Assembly: GCF_014356525.2 (NCBI RefSeq)
Contig: NC_052517.1
Coordinates: 4,251,493 to 4,315,492, forward strand
Length of the DNA: 64,000 nucleotides
Direction: 5' to 3'
Source of the DNA: Nilaparvata lugens
Taxonomy: Eukaryota; Arthropoda; Insecta; Hemiptera; Delphacidae
Shown here: positions 1-12,057 of the stretch, piece after piece
Position numbering within the stretch: position 1 is the stretch's first letter
Layout: every line of letters starts with the position of its first letter
Program-made: the position numbers and the translations under genes
The notes under the pieces: generated by a model
Database searches by the model: none
Told to the model about the DNA's origin: nothing
Seen by the model: only the letters and a program-made list of their open reading frames with translations

Positions 1-139
1 ACTCAATAATCACTTAGAACTGTAAAATAATGATTAACTTTGAATATTTTGAATATTATGATATATACCATCTCATGTCAACAAATCAGATTATTTTGAT
101 TGACTCAATTAAAATTTCTAGATTTCTCGCGAGATACAG

Positions 140-433
140 TAAGCTGGTTGAATGATTACACAGCTGATCTCCCACCCAGGCACACTCATCTTCTGTTATC
201 GACAGACGACGAAATTATCATCTGTTTTTCCAAGGATGAATTATCCTTTTCATGTCCTTCAGCCTGTTTTCCCAAGGATGAGACCTAGTGAAATCGAATT
301 TTTATATCATAGACCTACTATGTTCCAAATTTCGTGAGAATCGTTAGAGCCGTTTTCGAGATCCATTGGACATAAATAATAACCATAAATAAATATATAT
401 ACAGAAATGGCTCGCTTAATATAATAGGATTAT
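140..433 (-). mobile_element. Family J dispersed repeat, copy 1
   Basis: In minus orientation it starts near the shared word GCGAGC (here with CATTTCTG) and runs through the conserved block around TCTCGAAAACGGCTCTAACG. Matching copies are at 30051, 37549 and 38138. It carries no coding capacity. I see nothing else in bases 1-140. Confidence 0.6.
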
Positions 434-460
434 AAATGATAAAAGTAAAAAAAAACTTAC

Positions 461-783
461 CTGCGACAATAACCCTGTTATAACAGACAAGTCGAGAGCA
501 GGGTGGGCGGTATGTCTCCTCCTTCTCCTCCTCTTGCCAGCCCCCACCACTCCCAACTGTAGCAGCACCGGATTGGCTACCAGGGAGGCGACCACGCCCA
601 GTAAGGCCACGCCCACTAGAGGGCCCAGGGCGGCCTTCACTGCTATATCATAAGGCAGGCCGCTATGATGGTGTGGACTGGGATGATGGTGTACCGGTCG
701 GGGGTATTCATGGTGGGGGGAATCATGATGGTGCTGGGGAAAGTTGAGTGGATGATGTCGGTCATCTTGGATGTAGTGGTCTT
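461..783 (-). CDS. His-rich gene, second coding exon
   Basis: Supplies the last two bases of a Glu codon and 107 further codons. The first half is His/Pro/Asp-rich with repeated HHH and HHP groups. The second half is a ~30-residue hydrophobic segment beginning AALGPLVGVALLG, then KRRRRRR, which could be a dibasic processing site or a stop-transfer signal. It ends LLSQ at donor GTAAGT. The acceptor reads AAGTTTCAG. A family D repeat begins only 48 bp upstream of this acceptor, inside the intron. Confidence 0.6.
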
Positions 784-3221
784 CTGAAACTTTCAGAAAA
801 TAGCTTAAGAAAATTATACGAAAAATTTAATTGACCGAACGAAGTGAGGTCTTAGATTCAAGTCGACGGTTTGGCATTTCTCTTATTGTTTAAATGTTTA
901 TATGTTGCGCATTTACGGCGAAACGCGGTAATAGATTTTCATGAAATTTGACAGGTATGTTCCTTTTTTAATTGCGCGTCGACGTATATACAAGGTTTTT
1001 GGAAATTTGCATTTCAAGGATAATATAAAAGGAAAAAGGAGCCTCCTTCATACGCCAATATTAGAGTAAAAATCAGACTATAGAATTATTCATCATGAAT
1101 CAGCTGACAAGTGATTACACAGATGTGTGGAGAAGCCAGTCTATTGCTGTATTTCTATAAGGTCTACAGTTTCAATCAGGTACTTGTGGATGAGAATACT
1201 GCGAGAGGTCTACTGTTCACAGAACTACTAGTATGTTCAATGGGTAATATTGGTATAGTGATGTCCATAACGTGGGACTCCATAACTGTCTATCAGAGTG
1301 AATAATTCTGTCCTGTCGTGTCGGCGAGATATCGGTGTGTGAACGGCCATCTTGGATGTAGTAGTCTTCTGAAAATTTAAAAGATTTGTCTCAGGCTGGG
1401 CGTACACCGGATAGTCAAGACAAGACTAGTCACGTTTAGTCACAATACTTTACATTGCTGCTTAGGGTGGGCACACACCAGCTAGTCAAGACAATACATG
1501 ATCAGACACATTTAGTCACAATACTTCATGTAGTTGCTTGAGACGCAACACACACTGATTAGTCATTGCCATTAGACATGTCTTCATAAGCAACTATGTG
1601 AAGTATTGTGACTAAACGTGTCTGATCATGTCTTGTCTTAACTAACTGGTGTGTGCCTAGCCTTATGGAGTCATGTCTAATGACTTTGGTCACAATACTT
1701 CACATCATAGCTGCTTATGAAGCAACACACACTGATTAGTCATTGCAATTAGACATGTCTTCATAAGCAACTATGTGGAGTATTGTGACTAAACGTGTCT
1801 GATCATGTCTTGTCTTAACTAACTGGTGTGTGCCTAGCCTTATGGAGTCATGTCTAATGACTTTGGTCACAATACTTCACATTGCTGCTTATGACGCAAC
1901 ACACGCCGATTAGTCATTGCAATTAGACATGTCTTCATAAGCAGCTATGTGAAGTATTGTGACTAAACGTGTCTGATCATGTCTCGTCTTGACTAACTGG
2001 TGTGTGCCTAGCCTTAAGGTGCGTTCAGACTTATGCGCCACGAACATTCGCATTTCACTTTTCATCAGCTGATTATATCTGTATTTGCACAGAAACAGTA
2101 AGGTGCAGATATAGTAAGTATAGCATCAGCTGATGAAAGGCAAAATGCGCATTGTAACGATGTATTGATGTTTTACTCATGGATTTCATGAAAAATGCAA
2201 ATCTCCCAGATTTGGTTGATATTGGGGCTATGGATAGAGGTTGACCTAACCAGTGTCGTGCTATAATATATGAGACGTTTCACTACAATACAGGGTGAGT
2301 TATTCACTGAAATGAAATAAAAAAGGGACTAGTTGAATAAAAAAGACTAAGAAATTGTCAAAAAACCACAGATTTATTGATTCTTAGAAAGACCGGTTTC
2401 GGTTGTTACACCATTGTCAATCTTTCAGAGTTTGAAACCGGCAGAGATTTGAGACCGAAACCGGTCTTTCTAAGTATTAATAAATCTGTGGTTTTTGACA
2501 ATTTCTTAGTCTTTTTCATTCAATATGAATAATTACCACAATATCAATTTCTCAACTACACAAAAAGTAGGTCTTTACTAGTAGTTCTTTGTAATTAAGT
2601 TAATCTTCCAAATAGCCCTATAAAAATACTGTATTATTGAATTTGTTTAATAATTCAATGAATAAATAGATTAAATTGGATAAATACCTTCATACTCAAC
2701 ATGATGTGGGCTATAATGATGATGATGATGATGATATGGATAAATTCCCTCACGCTTTACAGACTCAGATCTTTCAAGAAGAAAATCAACTTCTGTGACA
2801 TTGTTCTTCAAATATTTTCCTTCTTCCCGTCTTCCTCCTCTTCTTCCTCCCACTCCTCCTTCTTCTACTTCTTTTCTTTCTTCTTCTCCTCTTTCTCTTC
2901 CTTTTTCTTCTTCTCCATAAGTTGTCCCATTTTGAAAATCGTTCTCCTTTTTATCAACTGTTATTTTAGACCCATTTTCAGCATTATAAGTTGTCACATC
3001 TACTCTGTCTAATGTTTTGTTGACAACATAATTTTCTATGTTGGCAACATTGTTTACAACGTTACTCCCCATGTTGGCAACATTGTTTGCAACGTTGCCA
3101 CTTCTGTTAACGACTGCTAGGCCGGTTGGTATCAAACTGATTATTAAAACTGCTAGACACAGAATTTGGAAGCTATTTCTTGGATCACCCTCGTAGCTGG
3201 GCGATGCCATTGTGTAAACCC
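461..3221 (-). CDS. His-rich membrane or secreted protein, 3'-partial (2 exons seen)
   Basis: I do not recognise this gene. Two minus-strand exons (3221-2688 and 783-461) join in phase: the first ends with one base of a codon (donor GGTATT) and the second supplies two (acceptor TTTCAG). Together they encode 282 residues and end in phase 0 at a consensus donor, so the gene continues beyond the window. The predicted start (3210) has A at -3 and lies 11 nt after an acceptor, so a 5' UTR exon lies upstream. The protein starts with a short polar stretch and then a hydrophobic segment (about residues 15-33), as in a signal peptide or signal anchor. Next come an Asn-rich repeat with several N-glycosylation sequons, an acidic/basic low-complexity region, a run of six His, more His-Pro-rich sequence, and a second hydrophobic Gly/Ala/Val segment followed by a KRRRRRR basic cluster. 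A cuticle-associated or cell-surface role is only a guess. Confidence 0.6.
831..1232 (+). mobile_element. Family D dispersed repeat
   Basis: Starts TTGACCGAACGAAGTGAGGT and ends ...CAGAACTACTAGT. This ~400-bp unit recurs more than ten times in the window in both orientations. It lies in the intron of the His-rich gene, immediately 5' of its second exon. Confidence 0.7.
1393..2013. mobile_element. Family G5 MITE array
   Basis: A palindromic MITE with termini GGCTGGGC/GGGTGGGCACACACC and GTGTGCCTAGCC. After a first complete unit ending at 1662, two further truncated units end at 1839 and 2013, giving a direct tandem period of about 176 bp. Each unit is separated by TTA, the apparent target word. 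Confidence 0.6.
2017..2160. mobile_element. Degenerate family G1 MITE
   Basis: Begins AGGTGCGTTCAGAC directly after the TTA that closes the G5 array. It contains paired CATCAGCTGAT words in inverted orientation. It is related to the intact G1 copies at 49466 and 63439 but has diverged, and one end is lost. Confidence 0.45.
2330..2560. repeat. Foldback repeat (CCGGTTTCGG type)
   Basis: Inverted copies of a segment reading CACAGATTTATTGAT...AAAGACCGGTTTCGG face each other around 2430. A related half-copy lies at 45880-46018. The stretch before it, 2206-2300, matches the edge of satellite K (compare 18366-18476). Confidence 0.55.
2688..3210 (-). CDS. His-rich gene, first coding exon
   Basis: Encodes residues 1-174 plus one base. 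It begins MASPSYEG, then a hydrophobic segment rich in Leu/Ile/Val. An Asn-rich stretch follows (VANNVANMGSNVVNNVANI), built from short repeats of the DNA words for 'VANN/VVNN'. Potential N-glycosylation sites include NRS, NKT, NGS, NGT and NVT. The exon ends in a His6 run and HHVEYE. The donor at 2687-2686 is GT followed by ATTT, weaker than average but in exact phase with the next exon. Confidence 0.6.
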
Positions 3222-3274
3222 CTGAAAAAATTGAACCATATTATTTAAGGGTGTGTGAAATACAATACGGTTAC

Positions 3275-3678
3275 AACATAGATAAGGAGATATCCCATGG
3301 TATAGACTGTCGCTTGTGTTCCGAATTTCTTCTCCGATTACTGTCGACTACTGTCTATTATTAGTGTGTTGTTGGGAGTGTAAGAGTGTAAGAAGGGCAC
3401 AGTATGAGAGACTACCAGCGTCACATAGCTTCACCAAAAACAACTACTAGGACTATCGGCTTCAGTTAACACTCACATTTGCAACATAGACACCCTATAC
3501 ACTGTCTATTATTAGTGTGTTGTTGGGAGTGTAAGAGTGTAAGAAGGGCACAGTATGAGAGACTACCAGCGTCACATAGTTTCACCAAAAACAACTACTA
3601 GGACTATCGGCTTCAGTTAACACTCACTTTTACAAACAACATAAACGCCCTATATACTATGGGATATCTTCTATGTTT
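3275..3678. repeat. Diverged family A-like element with 127-bp internal direct repeat
   Basis: Terminal words GATATCCCATGGTATAG and ACTATGGGATATC match the ends of family A. Inside, a 127-bp block is directly repeated (3350-3476 and 3501-3627). The element lies just upstream of the His-rich gene's coding exon. From 3680 to 4038 I see only AT-rich sequence. Confidence 0.5.
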
Positions 3679-4038
3679 TCTTGGTTATAAAATGAGATAT
3701 TTGGTGTATGATAAATTATTGTACAAAGATTATTATTTATTACATCTTGTATTATTTATGGTATGATCAATCAATACTACGGTATTATCAAAATTATTTT
3801 GAAAGGAACATTAGAATTGAATTAAATTTCCCTATTGAATTAAGAATTGAACTTTGGTGGAAAATTACTGAGATATTGCAATTATATTCAAATGCTAATG
3901 AATTACAGCATTTAATTTAATAATAGGTTTAATGATAATTAAACTTTGCATTTTAATATGGTATTTAGAAATAAGAATACATTCTAAGGGTTCCAAACTG
4001 AACTTTCAAATTTTATTTCGTTTCATTTCATTTATTAT

Positions 4039-4827
4039 TACTTTCCTTGCACTATTACCATAGGTAAGGAAAGTATTGCTTTCCGAAAAAAACTAAGGTA
4101 ATCCAATTTGTAAATTTCTATACGTTTCAAGGTCCCCTGAGTCCAAAGGTTTTTGGGTATTGGTCTGTATGTGTGTGTGTGTATGAGTGTATGTGCGTCT
4201 GTGTACACGATATCTCATCTCCCAATTAACAGAATGACTTGAAATTTGGAACTTAAGGTCCTTCCACTATAAGGATCCGACACGAACGATTTCGATCAAA
4301 TGCCGCAAATGGCGAAAATGTTGTCAAAAACAGGGTTTTTCGCGATTTTCTCGAAAACGGCTCCAACGATTTTGATCAAATTCATACCTAAAAAAGTCAT
4401 TGATAAGCTCTATCAACTGCCACAAGTCCTATATCTGTAAAAATTTCAGGAGCTCCGCCCCATCTATGCAAAGTTTGATTTTAGATTCCCAATTATCAGG
4501 CTTCAGATACAATTTAAACAAAGAATTTCGAGTGGAAAAGATTGAGCATGAGAATCTCTACAATTAATGTTCAATAACATTTTCACCTAAAATTGAAAAT
4601 AAGCTCAAAATTAAAAGAAAATGAGATTATTTCAATTGATAACTGTTGACAACTGTTGATTCTATTTAATCATTCACTACGAAGAGATAGCAAACCTCAT
4701 GTGTCTCCATCGTTATTGTCCTGTCACCAGCTGGCTCAAATCTTTGATTAGTAGTAGACTTGAGATGCGCGTGAACACTAGCGTCTGGTGATCAATTTTC
4801 TTAACGGCAAGGAAAGTTGTGTGAGTG
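4039..4827 (+). mobile_element. Family E repeat, copy 1 (3' end truncated)
   Basis: Starts TACTTTCCTTGC, has a (GT)n microsatellite near base 150 of the unit, and ends at the inverted word GGCAAGGAAAGT. It lacks the final GCGCCACACCAG seen in complete copies. Confidence 0.6.
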
Positions 4828-5172
4828 ATATAACTTGTGATAATATCAGTTTGTAGTTTTAAAAAAGCATATTATAATACAGGGGTGCACACAGCATGTT
4901 TTGATGTCACAAGTTGCGACATGAGGCTGAATTTTGGGGGGGATTTTTGGAAAAAAACTAGGAAAAATGGGGGGAATTTTGAGAATTTTGGGGGGAATTT
5001 TGCGACATGGACCATTGGGGGATGGGCACCCCTGTTATAATATAATCATAATAATGCATTATTCATTCGAGTTTCAAGTATTATTTCAACACTGCATTTT
5101 TTTCTCCATGGGAGATTTTAACACTGGATTTAATAAGTTTCATGTTAGTCCATTAAAATAGGTGCCTACTAT

Positions 5173-5448
5173 CATAGAGAAACAATAGCGTAAGTAGATA
5201 TCCCATGGTATAGGGAATTTATGTCGCAACTTTTACTGTTATCTCAAGCCGATTACTGTCGATTATTGTAAATTTTTTACTGTTTTGTTGGGGTGATAGT
5301 GTATGAACAGCACAATTTTAGAGACTACCAGCGTCACACAGCTGCATAGGAAAGAACTACGTGAACTATCGGCTTGGGATAACAGTAAAAGTTGCGACAT
5401 AAACGCCCTATACCATGGGATATCTACTTACGCTATTGTTTCTCTATG
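5173..5448. mobile_element. Family A palindromic MITE
   Basis: Termini CATAGAG and CTCTATG, with long inverted repeats of about 85 bp. Flanked by CTACTAT and CTACTGT, a 7-bp target duplication with one mismatch. The preceding stretch 4830-5170 contains poly-G blocks but nothing I recognise. Confidence 0.8.
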
Positions 5449-5531
5449 CTACTGTTCAATACTAACAACTCAAAAACCATGTACTCTAAATTTGGAAGTG
5501 TAGTTAATCTTGTAAATACACGAATACATTC

Positions 5532-6705
5532 AAGCTGCGTTTACACCGGAGTTAATAACACAAGTTTTTAACATTTTTGTTATCAACTGATGTTAATTCC
5601 AAAGTTAATAACATCATGTTGATTTGCGTTTACACCGGAGTTGATAACATGAGTTATTAATAAAAACTTGTCAACTTGACTGAATCGACAAAAAATTCTC
5701 TTGAAAAAAAGTTGATAATTCGTGTTTTCAACAGAAAATTCCTTGTTATTAATAAGATTTATGTTATCCATCGAGAGTCGGTGACTTTTGTTAATAATAG
5801 GTTACTATCTTCCCCGCGACCCCCTCGCCCAGCAACCCTACCCTACAACTACAGCTGTATATATATATTTTTGTAGATACTCAAAAAACATACACAATTA
5901 TAATAATAAAATATTATAACATCTAAAAATAATACAAGAAAATTACTATTAAATATATAAAATGATCCCAAAACTGCAGTATATTTTTTATGTCCATCTA
6001 TGTATGTTTAAGGAGTAGCCTACAAGGTAAAACCTGTGCGTAGACCTAAGTTGCAGTAATATATTTATTCAATATAAACTAAGAAATTGAACCAAAATAA
6101 GAACAAAGATTAGTGGAATTTACACACAAATATAATTTTGTAGATTAGTAGATGATGAAATTAGATAAAAGTTAGTAGTAACACACAATAATTATTATTC
6201 TATGATAAGAAAACAAAACATAAAACAAGAAACAGTTGGTGCCTAGAAGAGTTTTTCTTCAGTTTCATTTGATCTTATCCATTCCTCAATCTCGCAATTT
6301 AGTTTTTTGCTCCGGCTTGTATTGGCAACAAAATGAGTAGGAACTTAATAACTAATAACTACAGCTGCAGACAAAACACGTGACAAAGTTATTAACTTTT
6401 GTTGATAACAAAACTAGCAGCCAAAAGAAAATGTTATTAACTTATGTTGAAAACTTTTGTTTTAAACTCTGGTGTAAACACGTTATAATTAATTTACATT
6501 AGATCAGATGAAGATCATTATTTTAATGATAACACACAATCATGTTTAATTTGAAGAAAATTTTTTGCTTTTTACTTTCCTTGCCCCTATTACCATAGGT
6601 AAGGAAAGTATTGCTTTCCGAGAAAAGTTAAGGTACCCCAATTTCTAAATTGCTATACGTTTCAAGGTCCCCTGAGTCCAAAAAAGTGGTTTTTGGGCAT
6701 TGGTC

Positions 6706-6751
<46 letters not shown>

Positions 6752-7598
6752 AGTGTATGTGCGTCTGTGTACACGATATCTCATCTCCCAATTAACGGAA
6801 TGACTTGAAATTTGGAACTTAAGGTCCTTACAATATAAGGATCCGACACGAACAATTTCGATCAAATGCAATTCAAGATGGCGGCTAAAATGGCGAAAAT
6901 GTTGTCAAAAACAGGGTTTTTCGCAATTTTCTCAAAAACGGCTTCAACGATTTTGATTAAATTTATACCTGAAATAGTCATTGATAAGCTCTATCAACTG
7001 CCACAAGTCCCATATCTGTAAAAATTCCAGGAGCTCCGCCCCATCAATGCAGATAGATTACCAATTATCAGGCTTCAGATACAATTGAAACAAAAAAAAT
7101 CAAGTGGAGTAGATTGAGCGTGAAAATCTCTGCAATTAATGTTCAGTAACATTTTCACCTAAATTTGAAAATAAGCTTTAAATTCGAGAAAATGTGATTA
7201 TTCAATTGCAAATTATTGTTGATTCTATTAAATGATTCACTATGAAGAGATAGCAGACCTCGTGTGTCTCCAGCGTTATTGCCCTGTCACCAGCTGGCTC
7301 AAATCTTTGAATAGTAGACTTGAGATGCGCGGGAACACTAGCGTCAGGTGATCAATTCTCATAACGGCAAGAAAGTTGTGTGAGTGCGCCACACCAGATT
7401 TTTATTCCGCCTATTCTATCATATGAATAGTCTCGTTAAATGAAATCATATGGAAGTCAATTATACTGATAACAAGGAATTTTCTGTTAGAAACATGAGT
7501 TATTAACTTTTTTCAAGAGAAATTTTTGACGATTCAGTCAAGTTAATAACTTTTTTGTTAATAACTCGTGCTATTAACTCAGGTGTAAACGCAGCTTC
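5532..7598. mobile_element. Long inverted-repeat element, ends AAGCTGCGTTTACACC
   Basis: The outer ends AAGCTGCGTTTACACC and GGTGTAAACGCAGCTT are complementary. A block of roughly 140 bp near 5622-5760 recurs inverted at 7450-7598. The interior holds AT-rich sequence and the family E insertion at 6573. A small related piece lies at 18560-18605. No open frame of note. Confidence 0.55.
6573..7398 (+). mobile_element. Family E repeat, complete copy
   Basis: Starts TACTTTCCTTGCC and ends GCGCCACACCAG. Flanks are CTTTT and ATTTT. Contains a (GT)n tract near 6712-6748. Confidence 0.65.
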
Positions 7599-7994
7599 AG
7601 CCTAATCAATACAATGTATGAATAAGTGTGTACATACTTTACCAATTTTGTTAACTAATAAGCAGACATCAACTCAAATCGCCCACTAGTTGCTAGTAAA
7701 CCCAGAGGAAAATAATCTAGGTTAAACAGTATCTTTACTCTATGGTAAAACTGAAACTATTAATGAAATTAGTCTTACTTTTATACTGGACCGCCATCTT
7801 TAATTGGAAGCCCCTTCCTTAGTTCTGCTAGAGCATATTAGTATGTTATAAGTTACAGTGAGTTCACGTTAATCTGTCAGAGCATTTCTCATTAGAAGCT
7901 TGAATGCTTTCCATGCAAACACTGTGCTCACTCACATTGGGTTTCGAGTGAGAAGCTTATTGTAGTATTGTTACACTGTATGGTTGCATGATTT

Positions 7995-9030
7995 GGGTGG
8001 AAGAAGAAGAAGAAGAAGAATAAGAAGGGAGAGGAAGAAAGAGAGAAAGAAGAAGAAAGAGAAGAAGAAGAAGAAGAAGAAGAAGAGAAGAAGAAGAAGA
8101 GAAGAAGAAGAAGAAGAAGAAGAAGAAGAAGAAGAAGACGAAGAAGAAGAAGAAGAAGAAGAGAAAGACTAAGAAGAAGAATAAGGAGAAGTAGAAGAGG
8201 GAGAAAAAGAAGAAGAAAAATAAGATTGAGAAGATGATGAAGTAAAAGAAAGAAGTGGAGGAGGAGGAGTAAGAGGAGGAGAAAAAAAATAAGAAGAAGG
8301 AGGAGGAGGAGGAGGAGGAGGAGGAGGAGGAGGAGAAGAAAAAGGAAGAAAAGGAGGGAAAGGAGGTGAAGGAGAAGGAGAAGAAGAAGAGGTAGACGGA
8401 GAAGTAGAAGAAGACGGAGGAGAAAAAAACAAAGGAAGAGGTGAAGAGAAAGGAGACGGAGAAGAATAAGAAAAAGAGGAAGATGGAGAAGTAGAAGAAG
8501 ATTGATTGAGTATCTACTTTATTTATGTAGATTACAATATATACTGGCTTATACACTTATATACAATAGCTTACAAGACAGCAAAATTATAGATGAATTT
8601 ACATAATATAGACTCAGAAAATAATTATTGAACTGTATATGATATGAAAAAGCAATTTGTAATATAATAACTGTAGATAATAATCATATTGTTATGCATC
8701 TACATAAATTGGCGGAGCTTTGGACATATCAATGTCCATTCTTCGGAAACAATATTCAATATATCCTCCCCACTAACTCTCTACCAAAAAAGAAGACGGA
8801 GAAGGAGAAGGGAAAGAGGTAGTCGGAGAAGTAGAGGAAGACGGAGGAGAAAAAACATAAGAAGAGAAAAAAGAAGACGATGACGAAGAAGAAGAAAAAG
8901 AAGAAGAGAAAGGAGACTGAGAAGACGGTGAAAAAGAAGAAGAAAAGAACAAAAATTAGAAGGAGGATGGGGTTAAGAAGAAGAAGCGAGAAGAAGAAGA
9001 ATAAGGAGGAGAAGGAGAAGAAGTTAATTA
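7995..9030 (+). repeat. GAA/GGA purine microsatellite split by a family C insertion
   Basis: About 750 bp of almost pure purine on the plus strand, in two blocks (7995-8500 and 8791-9030). Long open frames on either strand are by-products of the triplet repeat and are not called as genes. From 7600 to 7995 I see nothing I recognise. Confidence 0.8.
8501..8790 (-). mobile_element. Family C short retroelement
   Basis: In minus orientation it starts TTTGGTAGAGAGTTAGTGGG and ends with TTTATT complement signals and an (AATC)n tail. It interrupts the purine microsatellite. All copies in the window share the same 5' start, which argues for a defined element rather than random truncation. Confidence 0.65.
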
Positions 9031-9041
9031 TGTGAGTTGAT

Positions 9042-9292
9042 TATAAGGATATGGTTGGAAAGAGGTAGAAATTTTCAATAAGATTTATATAAGCTAATTT
9101 GTTCCTTTATTTTGACGTTTTTTAACTTTTCATGAGTGTTCAAATTTAAAGAAAGTACATTCGTCCACTTCATAGCCAAATTTCATATAGTTTGAACGCC
9201 CATAAAAGTTTCAAAAACGTCAAACAATTAGTCAAATTAAAAGAATTTTAACTTTATTGGAAATTTCTTCCTCTTTCCAACCATATCCTTAG
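9042..9292. repeat. Foldback repeat, ends AAGGATATGGTTGGAAAG
   Basis: Near-perfect inverted ends (AAGGATATGGTTGGAAAG / CTTTCCAACCATATCCTT) about 250 bp apart. Confidence 0.6.
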
Positions 9293-9756
9293 AATTGGAT
9301 TTTCACTGATAGTTTTCTTGTCATTGACGTTTTTCAAAAATATCGAAAAATCTATCTAACTCGGAAACAAAGGTTTATATAAGAAAATTTTACTGGTCAT
9401 TTTTTGTTGCAAATTTCATGTAGAATCTATTATCTAAGTTACAGCTCTCGTGAGAGAGAGAGAGATACTAAAGTATCACGATGTGTTTCTGATTGTAACT
9501 GAGCGAAAAAGTAAGATCGATGTAAGAGAATTAATTCAACTATTTTTGTTGCAAATTTCATGTATATAGAGAAGTCCACGTTATAATGGCAGTATTTGAT
9601 TGACAATTGTATTGCTATCCCTATAGTGAGGTCCACGTTAAAACTGTCGGTCCCGGCTGAAGTATGACAGTCGTAAGGCCCATTGACGGCTTAAATTATA
9701 TATTCAGGCGGTGGGACCTTCCCGCAAGGGACTCCCCACCAACAAAAGCCATACGA

Positions 9757-9990
9757 ATTTACTTTTTACTTTAGTGAGGTCCACGTTATAATGGCAGTGG
9801 ATAAAGATAGAAGAATAGCGATGCCGATTGTCTGCTTCAATTAATTATATTTCTACACTGTCAAAAACATAATTGGCATCGGTGTGGACCTAGAAAAGGA
9901 TAGAACCATCGGCTATGTCGAATGATAGACAAGGATAGCAAAACCTAAGTTGATCAAATACTGTCATTATAACGTGGACCTCACTATAGT
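9757..9990. mobile_element. Family F MITE
   Basis: Ends TAGTGAGGTCCACGTTATAA and its complement before CTATAG. Similar in size to the copies at 23064 and 59950. Confidence 0.6.
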
Positions 9991-10114
9991 CTGTCATTCA
10001 ACAAAGCGGATAGGCTATCTCTTTCTCGCTTTGCTCTGTTGCCAGATCGTCTTTCAACAATGTAGAATTAATAATTAATTGACAAAATAATCCATCTCAA
10101 TTATGAAAAATTAA

Positions 10115-10513
10115 TCGACCGAGCGAAGTGAGGTCTAAGATTCAAGTCGACGGTTTGGCATTTCTCTTAATGTTTAAATGTTTTTATGTTGCGCATTCAC
10201 GGCAAAACGCGGTAATAGATTCTAATGAAATTTGACAGAATCCTTTTTAAATTGCGCGTCGACGTATATACAAGGTTTTTGGAAATTTTGCATTACAAGG
10301 ATAATATAAAAGGAAAAAGGAGCCTCCTTCATACGCCAATATTGGAGTAAAAATCAGACTATAGAATTATTCATCATAAATCAGCTGACAAGTGATTACA
10401 CAGATGTGTGGAGAAGCCAGTCTATTGCTGTATTTCCATAAGGTCTATAGTTTCAATCAGGTACTTGTGGATGAGAATACTGCGTGAGGTCTACTGTTCA
10501 CAGAACTACTAGT
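10115..10513 (+). mobile_element. Family D dispersed repeat
   Basis: Runs from CGACCGAGCGAAGTGAGGTC to CAGAACTACTAGT. It is the left arm's copy within the large inverted repeat. Confidence 0.65.
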
Positions 10514-10539
10514 TATGAAATTATTGAAAAATATAATAT

Positions 10540-11786
10540 CATGCTTAACAAAATATATACTATTTTAAACTAGAATGAACAGTTAATATTCCACATCAAT
10601 AAACCTGTATCAGCTACCGTCTATAGAAGGCATTGACAAGACAGAGGATCGGCAACATTGTTCTCCCATCTTTCTCCACTGCCATTATAACGTGGACCAC
10701 ACTATAGAATCTACGGTCTTCGGCTCTCAAACCTCCCGAGGGACTCTCTGTATAGTGAGGTCCACGTTACTAGTAGTTCTGTGAACAGTAGACCTCACGC
10801 AGTATTCTCATCCACAAGTACCTGATTGAAACTATAGACCTTATGGAAATACAGCAATAGACTGGCTTCTCCACACATTTGTGTAGTCACTTGTCAGCTG
10901 ATTTATGATGAATAGTTCTATAGTCTGATTTTTACTCTGATATTGGCGTATGAAGGAGGCTCCTTTTATACCCTTGAAATGCAAAATTTCCAAAAACCTT
11001 GTATATACGTCGACGCGCAATTAAAAAAGGAACATACCTGTCAAATTTCATGAAAATCTATTATCGCGTTTCGCCGTAAATGCGCAACATTGAAACATTT
11101 AATCATTAAATGCCAATCCGTCGACTTGAATCTTAGACCTCACTTCGCTCGGTCAATAATTGACTATTTTAAACGAGAATGAATGGTTCATATTACATCA
11201 ATAAACCTGTATCAGCTACCGTCTATAGAAGGCATTGACAAAACAGACGATCGGCAACATTGTTCTCCCATCTTTCTCCACTGCCATTATAACGTGGACC
11301 ACACTATAGAATCTGCGGTCTTCGGCTCTCAAACCTCCCGTGGGACTCTCTGTATAGTGAGGTCCACGTTACTAGTAGTTCTGTGAACAGTAGACCTCAC
11401 GCAGTATTCTCATCCACAAGTACCTGATTGAAACTATAGACCTTATGGAAATACAGCAATAGACTGACTGGCTTCTCCAAACATCTGTGTAATCACTTGT
11501 CAGCTGATTTATGATGAATAATTCTATAGTCTGATTTTTACTCTAATATTGGCGTATGAAGGAGGCTCCTTTTTCCTTTTATCGTATCCTTGAAATGCAA
11601 AATTTCCAAAAACCTTGTATTTACGTCGACGCGCAATTTAAAAAGGAACATACCTGTCAAATTTCATGAGAATCTATTACCGCGTTTTGCCGTGAATGCG
11701 CAACATAAAAACATATAAACATTTAAACATTAAGAGAAATGCCAAACCGTCGACTTGAATCTTAGACCTCACTTCGCTCGGTCAAT
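10540..11786. repeat. Tandem duplication, ~620-bp unit (F fragment plus D copy)
   Basis: Unit 1 (about 10540-11155) and unit 2 (about 11160-11786) each consist of an F-type segment (GTATCAGCTACCGTCTATAG...CCACACTATAGAATCT) followed by an inverted family D copy (10769-11155 and 11371-11786). Only scattered differences separate them, so the duplication is recent. Confidence 0.65.
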
Positions 11787-12057
11787 TAATTTTTCATAAT
11801 TGAGATGGAATATTTTGTCAATTAATTATTAATTCTACATTTTTAAAAGACGATCTGGATCTGGCAACAGAGCAAAGCGAGAAAGAGATAGCCTATCCGC
11901 TTTGTTGAATGACAGACTAGGATAGCAATACAATTGTCAATCGAATACTGCCATTATAACGTGGACTTCTCTATACATGAAATTTGCAACAAAAATAGTT
12001 GAATTAATTCTCTTACATCGATCTTACTTTTTCGCTCAGTTACAATCAGAAACACAT

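Larger units (their letters stand above)
9475..12055. repeat. 2.6-kb imperfect inverted repeat built from families D and F
   Basis: The sequence around 9475-9605 recurs inverted at 11925-12055, and 10010-10120 recurs inverted at 11770-11905. The left arm is interrupted by F-type insertions (9617-9990). That part includes a short GC-rich piece (9650-9760) with GGTGGGACCTTCCCGC. The right arm carries a ~620-bp tandem duplication. Confidence 0.6.

Noticed and set aside
7957..8556. 199-residue Ser/Phe/Leu open frame
   Set aside because: Same cause: GAA microsatellite plus part of a family C element.
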